This document shows positions 1 through 10,993 of a stretch of DNA of 64,000 bases, piece after piece. Every line of letters begins with the position of its first letter. Within the stretch, counting starts at the first letter, position 1. This stretch comes from Luzula sylvatica (Eukaryota > Streptophyta > Magnoliopsida > Poales > Juncaceae): positions 10,240,001 through 10,304,000 of the forward strand of contig OX326958.1 of NCBI GenBank assembly GCA_946800325.1, given 5' to 3'. A model generated the notes under the pieces. That model saw only the letters and a list, made by a program, of their open reading frames with translations, searched no databases and was not told the DNA's origin. The position numbers and the translations under genes were made by a program.

Positions 1-3000
1 AAAAATTCAAAAACTGTAATATAACACCTTAAAAACTTCAATTAATATATTTTTTAAAAATATATAAAAAATTTAGTGTAATCCAAGAAAAATACTCAAT
101 TTTTTATTTCGTACTCAAATTACTCCGTAATTGAAGACTAACACACACAAAATTTAAATTTTTTCAAAACTTTCTTAAAACGCCAAAAACAGAAGTCTAA
201 CACCTTCAAAACATTTAATTATACTATTTTTAGAAAAATGTTAAAGTTGAAGTGTACCACAAGAAAAATACTCAATTTTCGTTTCATACTCAAAATACTC
301 CGTAATTGAAGACTAACACACATAAATTTCAATTTTTCCAAAAATTTCTTAAAAATGCAAAAAGTGAAGTTTAACACCTTCAATAAACTCAATTATGATA
401 TTTTCTAAAAAATGTTAAGGTTGAAGTGTAACTCAAGAAAAATACTCAACCTTCATGGTGTACTCAAAATACTCCATAATTGAAGACTGACACACACAAA
501 TTTCAATTTTTCCAAAAATATCATAAAAATAGAAAAAGTGAAGTTTAACACCATAAAAAAATTCGATTATGATATTTTTTAAAGATGTTAAAATTGAACT
601 GTGACATAAGAAAAATACTCATATTTCATGTCGTACTCAAAAAACTCCGTAATTGAAGACTAACACACACAAATTTCATTTCTTAAAAAATGCAAAAAGT
701 GAAGTTTAACAGCTTCAAAAAAACCTTCAAAAAATGCGAGTATGATATTTTTCAAAAAATGATAAAATTCAAGCCTAACACAAGCAAAATACTCAATTTT
801 CATGTTGTACACAAAATAGTCCGTAATTGAAGACTAACACAAACAAATTTCAATTTATTAAAAAAATTCTTAAAAATGTAAAAATTGAGGTTTCTAACAA
901 AAAAAACTTTCAATAAATTTAATTATGATAATGTTGAAAAAATGTTAAAATTAAAGTGCAACACAACATACACAAATTTCAATTTTTTTAAAAATTTCTT
1001 AAAAATGCAAAAACTGAAGATTAACACCTTCAAAAAATACGATTATGATATATTTTTCAAAATATTAAAATTGAAGTGTAACACAAGCAAAATACCCAAT
1101 TTTCATGTCGTACTCAAAATATTCTGTAATTGAAGACTAACACACACAAATTTCATTTCCTAAAAATGCATAGAGTGAAGTTTAATACCTTCAAAAAAAA
1201 CATCAAAAATTCAATTAAGATATTTAAAAAAAAAATGTTAAAATTGAAGTGCAACACAAGAAAATACTCAATTTTCATGTCATACTTCATGTCGTACTCA
1301 AAATACTCCATAATTGAAGACTAACACACACAAATTTCAACTTTTTCACTTTCTTAAAAATGCCAATCTTGAAGACCGGCAAGTTCAAAAATTTACATTA
1401 AGATATTTTTTTTAAAAATATTAAAATTGAAGTATAACACAAGAAAAATACTTCATTTTTATGTCATACTCATAGTACTCCATAATTGAAAACTAACACA
1501 CACACAAATTTTCTTTTTTTTCAAAAAAAATCTTAAAAATTCAAAAACTGAAGTCTAACACCTTAAAAACTCAAATTAATATGTTTTTTCAAATATATTA
1601 TAATTTCAGTGTGATACAAGAAAAATACTCAATTTTTAATTCCTTACTCAAATTACTCCGTAATTGAAGACTGACACACACAAAATTTCAAATTTTTCAA
1701 AAATATCTTTAAACGCCAAAAACATAAGTCTAACACCTTCAAAAAATTTAATTTTTCTAATTTTAGAAAAATGTTAAAGTTTAAGTGTAACACAAAAAAA
1801 ATACTTAATTTTCATGCCGTACTCAAAATACTCCGTAATTGAGGACTAAGACACACAAATTTTAATTTTTTCAGAAATTTCTTTATGACACTATCCAAAA
1901 AACCTTCAAAAAAATTAATTATGATACATTTGAAAAAATGTTAAAATTAAAGTGTAACACAAGAAAAATACTCAATTGTCATGTCGTACTCTAAATACTC
2001 CATAATTGAAGACTAACGAACACAAATTTCGTTTTTTTCCAAAATTTCGTAAAAATGCTAAATCAGAACTGTAACACCTTCAAAAAACTCAGTTCTGATA
2101 TTTTTTTTAAAAATTTAAAATTAGAGTGTAACACAAGAAAAATACTCAACTTTCAAGTCGTACTCAAAATACTCCGTAATTGAAGACAAACACACAAATT
2201 TCAATTTTTTCAAAAATTTCATACAAATACAAAAAGTGAAGATGAACACCTTCAAAAAATTCAAATATGGTATTTTTTAAATATGTTAAAATTGAAGTGT
2301 TACACAAGCAAAATACTCAATTTTCATGTCGTACTCAAAATACTCCGTAATTGAAGATTAACACACACAAATTTCAATTTTTTCAAAAAAAATTTAAGAA
2401 TGCAAAAAGTGAAGTTAAATACCATCAGAAAAACCTTCAAAAAATTATATTATGATATTTTTTAAAAAAATGTTTAAGTTTAAGTGTAACACAACAAAAA
2501 TACTCAATTTTCATACTCAAAATACTTCGTAATTGAAGACAAACACACACAAATTTCATTTTTTTCAAAATTTTCATAAAAATGCAAAAAGTGAAGTTTA
2601 ACACCTTCAATAAAACTCAATTTTGATATTTTGTAAAAAAATGTTCAAGTTAAAGTGTAACACAAGAAAAATACTCAATTCTTATGTTCTACCTAAAATA
2701 CTTCGTCATTGAAGACTAACACAGACAAATTTCATTTTTTTCAAAGAATTCTTAAAAATGCAAAAAGTGAAGTTTAACAGCTTAAAAAAAACATTCAAAA
2801 AAATTTAATTATGATATTTTTTAAAAAATGTTAAAATTAATGTGTAACAAAAGCAAAATAAATAACTTTCATGGTGTACTCAAAATACTCCATAATAGAA
2901 GACTAACACACACAAATTTCAATTGTTTCAAAAATTTCTTAAAAATGCAAAAAGTGAAGTTTAACACCTTCAAAAAATTCAATTATGATATTTTTTTAAA

Positions 3001-6000
3001 AATGTTAATAATTGAAGTGTAACACAAGCTAAATACTCAATTTTCGTGTTGTACTCAAAATACTCCGTAATTGAGGACTAACACACACAAATTTCAATTT
3101 TTTCCGAAATTTCTTTGAAATGCAAAATTTGAAGTTTGACACTATCCAAAAAAGCTTCAAAAAATTTAATTATGATAATTTTGAAGAAATGTTAAAATTA
3201 AAGTGTAACACAAGAAAAATACTCAATTTTCTTGTCGTACTCAAAATACTCCATAATTGAAGACTAACAAACACAAATTTCCTTTTTTTCAAAAATTTCT
3301 TAAAAATGCTAAAACAGAAGTCTAACACCTTCGAAAAATTCAGTTATGATATTTTTAAACAAACGTTAAATTTAAAGTGTGACACAAGAAAAATACTCAA
3401 CTTTCATGTCGTACTCAAAATACTCCGTAATTGAAGACAAACACACAAATTTCAATTTTTTAAAAAATTTCATAAAAATACAAAAAGTGATGTTTAACAG
3501 CTTCAAAAAATTCAGTTATGATATTTTTTAAATATGTTAAAATTGAAGTGTAACACAAGCAAAATACTCAATTTTCATGTCGTACTCAAAATACTCCGTA
3601 ATTGAAGACTAACACACACAAATTTCAATTTTTTCAAAAATTTCTTAAAAATTCAAAAAGTGAAGTTGAACACCATCATAAGAACCTTCAAAAAATTTAA
3701 TTCTGATATGTTTTAAAAAAAGTTAAAGTTGAAGTGTAACACAACAAAAATTCTCAATTTTCATACTCAAAATACTCCGTAATTGAAGATTAACACACAC
3801 ACAAATTTCAATATTTTCAAAATTTTCAAAAAAATGCAAAAAGTGAAGTTTAACACCTTCAAAAAAACTAAATTATGATATTTTGTAAAAAATGTTAAAG
3901 TTAAAGTGTAACCCAAGAAAAATACTCAATTCTTATGTCGTACCCAAAATACTCCGTAATTGAAGACTAACACACACAAATTTCATTTTTTTCAAAACAA
4001 TTCTTACAAATGCAAAAAGTGAAGTTTAACACCTTCAAAAAAAACCTTCAAAAAATTCAATTATGATATTTTTGAAATAGTGTTAAAATTAATGTGTGAC
4101 ACAAGCAAAATACTTAACTTGCATGGTGTACTCAAAATACTCCGTAATTGAAGACTAACACACACAAATTTCAATTGTTTCAAAAATTTCTTAAAAATGT
4201 AAAAAGTGAAGTTTAACACCTTCAAAAAAGTCAATTATGATATTTTTTTTTTAAATGTTAAAATTGAAGTGTAACACAAGGAAAATACACAATTTTCATG
4301 TCGTACTCAAAATACTCCGTAATTGATGACTAATACACACAATTTTCAAATTTTTCAAATTTTTTTTAAAAATGCAAAAAGTGAAGTTAAACACCATCAG
4401 AAAAACCTTCAAATAATTGAATTATGATATTTTTTTTTAAAAATGTTAAAGTTGAAGTGTAACACAACAAAAATACTCAATTTTCGTACTCAAAATACTT
4501 CGTAATTGAAGACAAACGCACACAAATTTCAATTTTTTCAAAATTATCATAAAAATGCAAAAAGTGATGTTTAACAACTTCAAAATGACTCAATTTTGAT
4601 ATTTTGTAAAAAAAATTTCAAGTTAAAGTGTAACACAAGAAAAATACTCAGTTCTTATGTTGTACTTAAAATACTTCGTAATTGAAGACTAACACACACA
4701 AATTTCATTTTTTACAAAGAATTCTTAAAAATGCAAAAAATGAAGTTTAACACCTATAAAAAACATTCAAAAAAATTTAATTATGATATTTTTTAAAAAA
4801 TGTTAAAATTAAAGTGTAACACAAGCAAAAAAAATAACTTTCATGGTGTACTCAAAATACTTCGTAATTGAAGACCAACACACACAAATTTCAATTTTTT
4901 CAAAAAATTCTTAAAAATACCAAAATTTTATTTTGACACCACCTAAAAAACTTTCAAAAAATTTAATTATGATAATGTTGAAAAACTGTTAAGATTAAAG
5001 TGTAACACAAGAAAAATACTCAATTTTCATGTCATACTCGAAATACTCCATAATTGAAGACTAACAAACACAAATTTCCTTTTTTTGAAAAAATTCTTAA
5101 AAATGCTAAAACAGAAGTCTAAAACCTTCAAAAAATTCAGTTATGATATTTTTAAAACAATGTTACAATTAAAGTGTAATACAAGAAAAATAATCAACAT
5201 TCATATCGTACTCAAAATACTCCGTAATTGAAGACTGACACGCACAAATTTCAATTTTTTCAAACATTTCTTAAAAATGCAAAAAATGAATTTTAACACC
5301 TTCAAAAAATTTAGATATGATATTTTTAAGAAAATGTTAAAATTCAAGTAAAACACAAGCAAAATACTCAATTTTCATGTCGTACTCAAAATACTCCGCA
5401 ATTGAAGACTAACACACACCAATTTAATTTTTTTCGAAGATTTCTTAAAAATGCAAAAACTAAGTCAAACACTTTCAAAGAAATCAATTAAGATATCTTT
5501 TTAAGAAAATTAAAATTGAACTTTTACACAAGACAAATACTCTTTTTTTATGGCGTAATCAAAATACTCCGTAATTGAACACTAACAAACATAAATTTGA
5601 ATTTTTTCGATAATTTCATAATAATGCAAAAACAGAAGTCTAACACCTTCAAATAATTCAATTAATATATATTTTTTTTAAATGTTGAAATTGTAGTGTA
5701 ACACAAGCAAAATAGTCAATTTTCATGTCCTACTCAAAATACAATGTAATTGAATACTAACACACACAAATTTCAATTATTTCAAAAATTTCATGAAAAT
5801 CCAAAAACAGAAGTCTAACACCTGAAAAAAAAATCAATTAAGAATTTTTTTAATAAATGTTAAAATTGAAGTGTAACACAAGCAAAATAGTCAGTTTTAA
5901 TGTTGTAATCAAAATACACCGTAAATGAAGATCAACACACACAAATTTCAATTTTTTCAAACATTTCTTAAAAATGAAAAAACAGAATTCTAACACCTTC

Positions 6001-6490
6001 AAAAAATGCAATTAATATTTTTTTTAATAAAATAATTAAAGTTGAAGTGTAAGACAACCAAAATAGTCGATTTTCATGTCGTACTCAAAATACTCCGTAA
6101 TTGAAGACTAACACACACAAATTTCAATTTTTTCAAAAAAAAATTGAAAAATGAAAAAATAGAAGTCTAACACCTTCAAAAATTTACATTAAGATATTTA
6201 TTAAAAAAATATTAAAATTGAAGTGTAACACAAACAAAATACTCAATTTTCATGTCCTACTCATAATACTCCATAATTGAAGATTAACATACACACAACT
6301 TTCTATTTTTCAAAAGTTCCTTAAAAATGTAAAAACTGAAGTCTAACGCCTTAAAAAAATGTAATTATGATATTTTTTAAAAATATATTAAACTTTAAGT
6401 GTAACCCAAGGAAAATACTCAATTTTTAGTCCATACGCAAATTACTCCGTAATGGAAGACTAACATGTACAAAATTTTAATTTTTTCAAA
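1..6490 (+). repeat. Satellite array 1, ~175-bp AT-rich monomer
   Basis: Tandem degenerate monomers run from the window edge to about 6490. The landmark ACTCCGTAATTGAAGACTA recurs near 297, 471, 646 and 820, giving a period of 174-175 bp. Other spacings range from about 165 to 185 bp because some monomers carry an extra CCTTCAAAAA block and a few are truncated (for example near 950). Monomers differ by many substitutions, so the array is not recently homogenised. Period and AT-richness fit a plant centromeric or pericentromeric satellite, but nothing here proves centromere function. The short reading frames inside are chance products of the repeat. Confidence 0.95.
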
Positions 6491-7155
6491 AAAACTGATC
6501 CTCTACCAAACTTTTATTTCCTTATACTCTTATGAATGATCTTAAAAACAAACGGACAAAAATACCCTTCTTTTTTCAAATTTAATAATTAAAAATATAT
6601 TTTTATTAATTTTTATTAATTTTATTACTTTTAAGAAAATTCATAAACATTTTTAACACGCAGTGATTACAAAAAAAATATAATAATTACAAATTGAGTT
6701 TATATAATTTTAATATTTCATTTATTATGTTCGAAAAAATAACATCGGGTAATAATAAAATAAACAATAATAAATAAACATCTTGAAAATATATTGATAG
6801 AAAAATATCGGTTTAAACATCTGGTTTTTTTTTTATTTTCATTCTCTTTTTATTTATTTCTTTACTAGTTTTATGATATTTTATTTTTCAAATATTTGGA
6901 ATGTGTTTTTGTAATATTGTTGTTCGTTTTATTATTATTATATGTTAGTTTTGCAAAGAAAAAATGCAGAGGTCAAAATGTTAAAATTATGTAAATAAAA
7001 TATATAATAACTTTTTTTTAATTATTATATGGTACCAAAATTTAGGACTTTATTAACATTATTAAAAAATAACATGTACATATGTAAATTATTAAAATTT
7101 GATGACATGGAGCAACCAAATGAGAGAAATTTTCTTAACTTTATACATATACAAA
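6491..7155. other. AT-rich spacer, no gene seen
   Basis: After the last recognisable satellite monomer the sequence becomes unique-looking and strongly AT-rich, with poly-A and poly-T runs. I see no reading frame, RNA gene or transposon end. Confidence 0.6.
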
Positions 7156-7159
7156 ATGT

Positions 7160-7445
7160 AAATTAAAACTAAAAAGGACCAGCATATAAATAAAAAGGAC
7201 CGAAATATAAATTAAAATGTAAAAAAAGACTGAAATGTAAATAAAAAAGGACCAAAATGTTAATAAAAAGGACCAAAATATAAATTCAAAAATGTAAAAA
7301 AGGACCGAAATATAAATAAAAGAGGATCAAAATATAAATAAAAATGACCAAAATGTAAATTTTTAAAGTAGAAAGGACCAAAATGTAAATAAAAAGGAAC
7401 AAAATGTAATTTTTTAAACTAAAAAGGACCGAAATGTAAATTAAA
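7160..7445 (+). repeat. Degenerate ~20-bp minisatellite
   Basis: About a dozen imperfect direct copies of AAAAAGGACCAAAATGTAAAT, with G/A and A/T variants, lie in tandem or close to it. The tract sits about 200 bp upstream of the TATA box of the membrane-protein gene. No coding potential. Confidence 0.75.
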
Positions 7446-7474
7446 ATTATTTTTTTTTACAAAAAAGCTCCTGA

Positions 7475-7482
7475 TGACGTGG
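7475..7482 (+). promoter_or_regulatory. ACGT-core bZIP-type site
   Basis: TGACGTGG lies about 160 bp upstream of a TATA box and about 360 bp upstream of the start codon at 7837. ACGT cores of this form are bound by plant bZIP factors. A single short site can occur by chance, so the assignment is tentative. Confidence 0.3.
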
Positions 7483-7633
7483 CCTCATGTATGAGCTCCA
7501 TTTCTTCCAACTTGATACATAAGTATAATATGTGTTTAAAACGCTTACAGGCTACAAACAAATCTTAGTTTTCCTAAAACCTAAATATAGCAAAAAACAT
7601 TTATTTGACCAAAATGTGGTTAGTATTACTAAC

Positions 7634-7640
7634 TATAAAT
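7634..7640 (+). promoter_or_regulatory. TATA box of the five-exon gene
   Basis: TATAAAT stands about 200 bp before the start codon at 7837. A pyrimidine-rich stretch about 25-40 bp downstream is a plausible transcription start. A possible 5'-UTR intron (GTATGT donor at 7732, AG acceptor ending at 7829) would remove an upstream ATG at 7734. Confidence 0.5.
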
Positions 7641-7836
7641 CCATGATGCTGTATGCCCCCTTTCACTATCATCATCCTTCCCTCTCAATTTAGCAGCGTA
7701 AATCAAAATCAAATCTCAGTTCTCTTTTTTGGTATGTTATTGAGATCGTGCTTACCTCTTTTTCGTGTAATAATTTGATTGTTTCGATCGTTAATTTGAA
7801 ATAACTTAATCTTGAATTTTAAATTGAAGATATATA

Positions 7837-8978
7837 ATGAAAGTAGAGTGGCAGAGGATTGTTGTTGCCACATCATTCTTGCTGTTGATGTTCTCTATTT
7901 TGTGCGTGAAAGGCGGTGTTGGTACAGGTTAGAATTTTAGATATTTTACTATTCGAAATAAGTTTTTTCATATATTATTGATTGGTTTTTTTGTTAAGGA
8001 ACTGTGTGAGGGAATTTTAACTTTGTAATTCTTTTTCTTTCTTTTTTTTTGCGAATCATTTGAAGTAGAAGAAGTGGGCGTACCCCCCGGCCCAACCAAA
8101 AGACATTCTTCCATCGCTGAGATTATCGGACTGCTTGCCTCACTGGCCCTCATGTTTACATTGTTGTGAGTATACTCTCTCGCTCTATCTCTCCCTCTCT
8201 CTCTCTGATTTTAACTTTAATCACAAATAATTTTTCCTCTGGACAGCTTCGGAGAACATAACACCTCCGAGCCCAAAGACGTGTATATCACAATGACGAT
8301 AATGGTGCTCGAAGTAATGTCCGCACTTGGCATCTATTTGCCGGATGAAATCCAAGATGTTTTTCTTGGTTTTCGTGCAGTCTTAGCAATGTGTTTTACC
8401 TTTCTTCACATTATATACATTTATAAGTACAATGCGATCATAGGGAAATGGGTAAGAATTTTTTTATCTTGTATTTGAACATTCGTAATCTAGAAAATCT
8501 TTTTATCAATAGTAATTAACTTTAAATAGATTTTAATTTAATAATTTAATTTGTAACAGGTATCTTCCCTTTCGATCATTCCTTATGCAGTGGAAATAGG
8601 AATTTGGGCGTTTGCAGAATCTGCTTTGTCATGGAGTGTACTAGTCTGTGAAACGGGCAGCGCGATAGTACCAGTGATATTTATTATGATAACTAGAGAT
8701 GAAACGTTGTGGTGCGATGTGGTAATCTGCATACTCCGCATGGTTTCTACCTTATCAGAAATCTTCAAGGAGTTCAACTCGGATCATTTAATCTTTGCCA
8801 TAAATCCTCGGACAATTTTCCTTTCGGTAAACAGTTCATATTCTAATATAATTTAATCAAATATTCCAATATATATCATGTTAATTTGATCAAATATCAG
8901 GTTTGTGCGCTAATGGTGCTTCTCGCTGCTTTAACAATAGTAATTTGGAAGCTAAAAGGCGTGCGATACTCCATTTAG
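7837..8978 (+). CDS. Five-exon gene for a 246-aa multi-pass membrane protein of unknown family
   Basis: Exons at 7837-7927, 8066-8165, 8247-8451, 8560-8826 and 8901-8978 join in one frame through four GT-AG introns; codons are split at the first two junctions. The exon-2 acceptor could shift by one codon to 8069. The product begins MKVEWQRIVV and ends GVRYSI. Hydrophobic segments lie near residues 8-24, 47-65, 76-95, 101-123, 138-162, 166-176 and 222-238, so six or seven membrane spans are likely. The first may be a signal anchor. Residues 31-46 form a short polar, proline-containing link, and 200-216 a charged loop. I recognise no catalytic motif or named family. The start was chosen because it opens the only frame that splices through and lies 3' of a TATA box. 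A partial second copy at 18382-18752 has lost a splice donor. An AATAAA lies at 9031. The gene stands alone among transposons and satellite; whether it is expressed is unknown. Confidence 0.7.
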
Positions 8979-9030
8979 TAAAAATCAGTTATCGCGGTGG
9001 AATATTATTTAACCGGAGTTTAATTTGAAC

Positions 9031-9036
9031 AATAAA
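9031..9036 (+). terminator. Possible polyadenylation signal of the membrane-protein gene
   Basis: AATAAA lies about 50 bp after the stop codon, within AT-rich sequence typical of plant 3' ends. Other AATAAA-like words follow near 9145, so the exact site is uncertain. Confidence 0.4.
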
Positions 9037-9666
9037 TTTGTTAGAAAAATCCGAGGCGATGAATTTGTGCTTATATGAAAAATCTCATGATGTATAAAAT
9101 CCATGATTTATAAAACTATGTTTGAAGAAATCAAAAGAGAAAAATAAAAGAATATTGAAAAAAAATTATATATAATATTTCAAATTTTACTTGTGTCAAT
9201 TTCAAATTGGTATGTAGAATAATCATTCAAACACTATGGAGTATCCCTCTGTCGTGTCAATTTTACATGTGTCAATTTTTTGAAGGAGAAGCAATGCCTC
9301 TCTAGTTTGTATTAATTAATAAAAACTCCAATTACAAGAATTAGAAAATATAAAACGAGGAGGAGAGATAGATAGGGCCCTCATACACTCTAGTCAAAAT
9401 CAAAACTATTGAGTTAAAATAAGAGTTTGGAATATGTATGAGCTGTAGCCTGTAGGTGAACTAATCAGGCATTGAGAAGGTGCTAGCGAGACAGAGAGCA
9501 TGGCTGTGTGAGTGTAGTATGCAGATCTTAGCAATTGGCTTCCCATTTGTGTACCTCATTTGTGTACCTCATCTGCCGTAATCTTCGCTAGGCTTGCCGA
9601 AAATCCCGTCTGTACCGCTGCCTCGTCGAGAGATGTATGAAGGTTAGGGAAACCCGTTAGCTGTGC

Positions 9667-9846
9667 CGACAAGCCTGTCGCTTGTACCGACACAATTTCT
9701 CTCCAAGACGTGAACTTACTCGAGCGTCGACAAGCCAGTCGCTTGTACCGACACAGTTTCTTTCCAAGACGTGAACTTACTCGAGTGTCGACAAGCCAGT
9801 CGCTTGTACCGACACAGTTTCTTTCCAAGACGTGAACTTACTCAAG
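9667..9846 (+). repeat. Three ~60-bp tandem repeats
   Basis: Three near-identical copies start near 9667, 9727 and 9787. Each contains CGACAAGCC, GTCGCTTGTACCGACACA and CCAAGACGTGAACTTACT. They lead directly into the 51-bp minisatellite and share the GACAAGCC word with it, so one block may derive from the other. Confidence 0.8.
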
Positions 9847-10575
9847 TGCTGACAAGCCTCTGTCTTTGCCGACAAATTGTTCCCTCCGTCAACACGGTGC
9901 CGACAAGCCTCTGTCTTTGCCGACAAATTGTTCCCTCCGTCAACACGGTGCCGACAAGCCTCTGCCTTTGCCGACAAACGGTTGCCTCCGTCAACCAGCC
10001 TCAGTCTTTCCCGACAAACGGTTGCCTCCGTCCACACGGTGCCAACCAGCCTCTGCCTTTGCCGACAAACGGTTGCCTCCGTCAACCAGCCTCCGCCTTT
10101 CCCGACAAACGGTTGCCTCCGTCGACAAGGTGCCCGCAAGGCTTTCCCGAAAAAATGTTGCCTCCGTCGACACGGTGCCCACAAACCTCTGCCTTTCCCG
10201 ACAAACTGTTCCCTTCGTCAACACGGTGCCGACAAGCCTCTGCCTTTGCCGACAAACTGTTGCCTCCGTCAACATAGTGCCGACCTGTCTCTTCCTTTTG
10301 CCGACATATTGTTGCCTCCGTCGACAAGGTGCCCACAAGCCTATGCCGATAAACTGTTGCCTCCGTCCACACGGTGCCCACAAGCCTCTGCTTTTCCCGA
10401 CAAACTGTTGCCTCCGTCGACACGGTGCCCACAAGCCTCTGCCTTTGCCGACAAATTGTTACCTCCGTCAACACGGGGCCCACAAGTCTATCTTTGCCGA
10501 CAAGTTGTTGCCTCCGTCGACACGGCGCCCACAAGTCTATCTTTGCCCACAAGCCTTTGCCTTTCTCGACAAACT
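9847..10575 (+). repeat. 51-bp GC-rich minisatellite
   Basis: The unit contains GACAAGCCTCTGCCTTTGCC, then GACAAACTGTTGCCTCCGTC, then a short link ACACGGTGCC. Full units are 51 bp; some lack about 12 bp of the link and are shorter. About 14 units are present. Because 51 is divisible by three and the unit lacks stops in several frames, long overlapping reading frames appear on both strands (for example 9866-10612 plus, 10082-10552 minus). No single frame is favoured, so I do not call a gene. Confidence 0.85.
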
Positions 10576-10780
10576 TGGGAAAGACAGAGGAGTGAGGAGT
10601 CGTTGTTTCTAGGATTCGTCCACATCAAGACGCAACCGAGGAGGTGCTACTTCTAGGGTTGGTCGGTGCCAGAGAAAGGACCGAGCAGGAGGTGCTGCTT
10701 CTGGGGTTAGATGAGGCGGTGCTTCAGGGGTTCGTGGGACCAAAGAGAAGGAGGAAGCTTCGAAGCCGTCGGCCAGATCC

Positions 10781-10986
10781 ACGAGAAGGAGGGGAGGCGG
10801 CCGCCTCTAGGGTTTGCCTTGTTGGATCGCTCTTTTTCGGAGCTCTCCGTACAAGGTCTTTGCCAAAAACCCTCCTTCTATAGTCTCCAAAGGAGGGTTT
10901 TTGGCAAAGACCTTGTACGGAGAGCTCCGAAAAAGAGCGATCCAACAAGGCAAACCCTAGAGGCGGCCGCCTCCCCTCCTTCTCGT
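10781..10986. repeat. Perfect long hairpin, 97-bp arms, 12-nt loop
   Basis: Bases 10781-10877 are the exact reverse complement of 10890-10986, separated by a 12-nt loop (10878-10889). The arms are GC-rich and include GGCGGCCGCC and CTAGGGTTT. The right arm ends at the border of the 9280-10984 insertion; only the last two paired bases fall in the flanking direct repeat. Both strands encode the same peptide across the arms, as expected for a perfect palindrome. It could be a fold-back transposon end, an aberrant inverted duplication, or a source of double-stranded RNA. Confidence 0.95.
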
Positions 10987-10993
10987 CAATTTT

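Larger units (their letters stand above)
9280..10984. mobile_element. 1.7-kb insertion flanked by 9-bp direct repeats GTCAATTTT
   Basis: The duplicated segment downstream (18382-21653) reads through an uninterrupted GTCAATTTT at 19045-19053. This copy instead has GTCAATTTT at 9271-9279, 1705 bp of foreign sequence, then GTCAATTTT again at 10985-10993. A 9-bp duplication is typical of Mutator-like elements, but no long terminal inverted repeat is seen at the left end. Only a weak purine match exists between the left end (TTGAAGGAGAAG) and the inverted right end (GAGAAGGAGGGG). Inside are a 60-bp repeat block, a 51-bp minisatellite, a GC-rich exon-like stretch (10585-10780) and a perfect hairpin that ends exactly at the right border. 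Deletion between short repeats in the other copy is an alternative explanation. Element class is unknown. Confidence 0.6.

Noticed and set aside
885..3022. Small ORFs in the satellite (and likewise at 23663-29275 and 31491)
   Set aside because: They translate the tandem monomer itself, with Lys/Asn-rich composition, and vary with each monomer's point changes.
9847..10575. CRISPR-like appearance of regularly spaced repeats
   Set aside because: The units are directly tandem with no unique spacers, the period is a plain 51 bp, and the setting is a plant genome.
9866..10656. Long overlapping ORFs of up to 259 codons on both strands
   Set aside because: They arise from a stop-free 51-bp repeat whose length is divisible by three; several frames on both strands are equally open, so none is supported as a gene.
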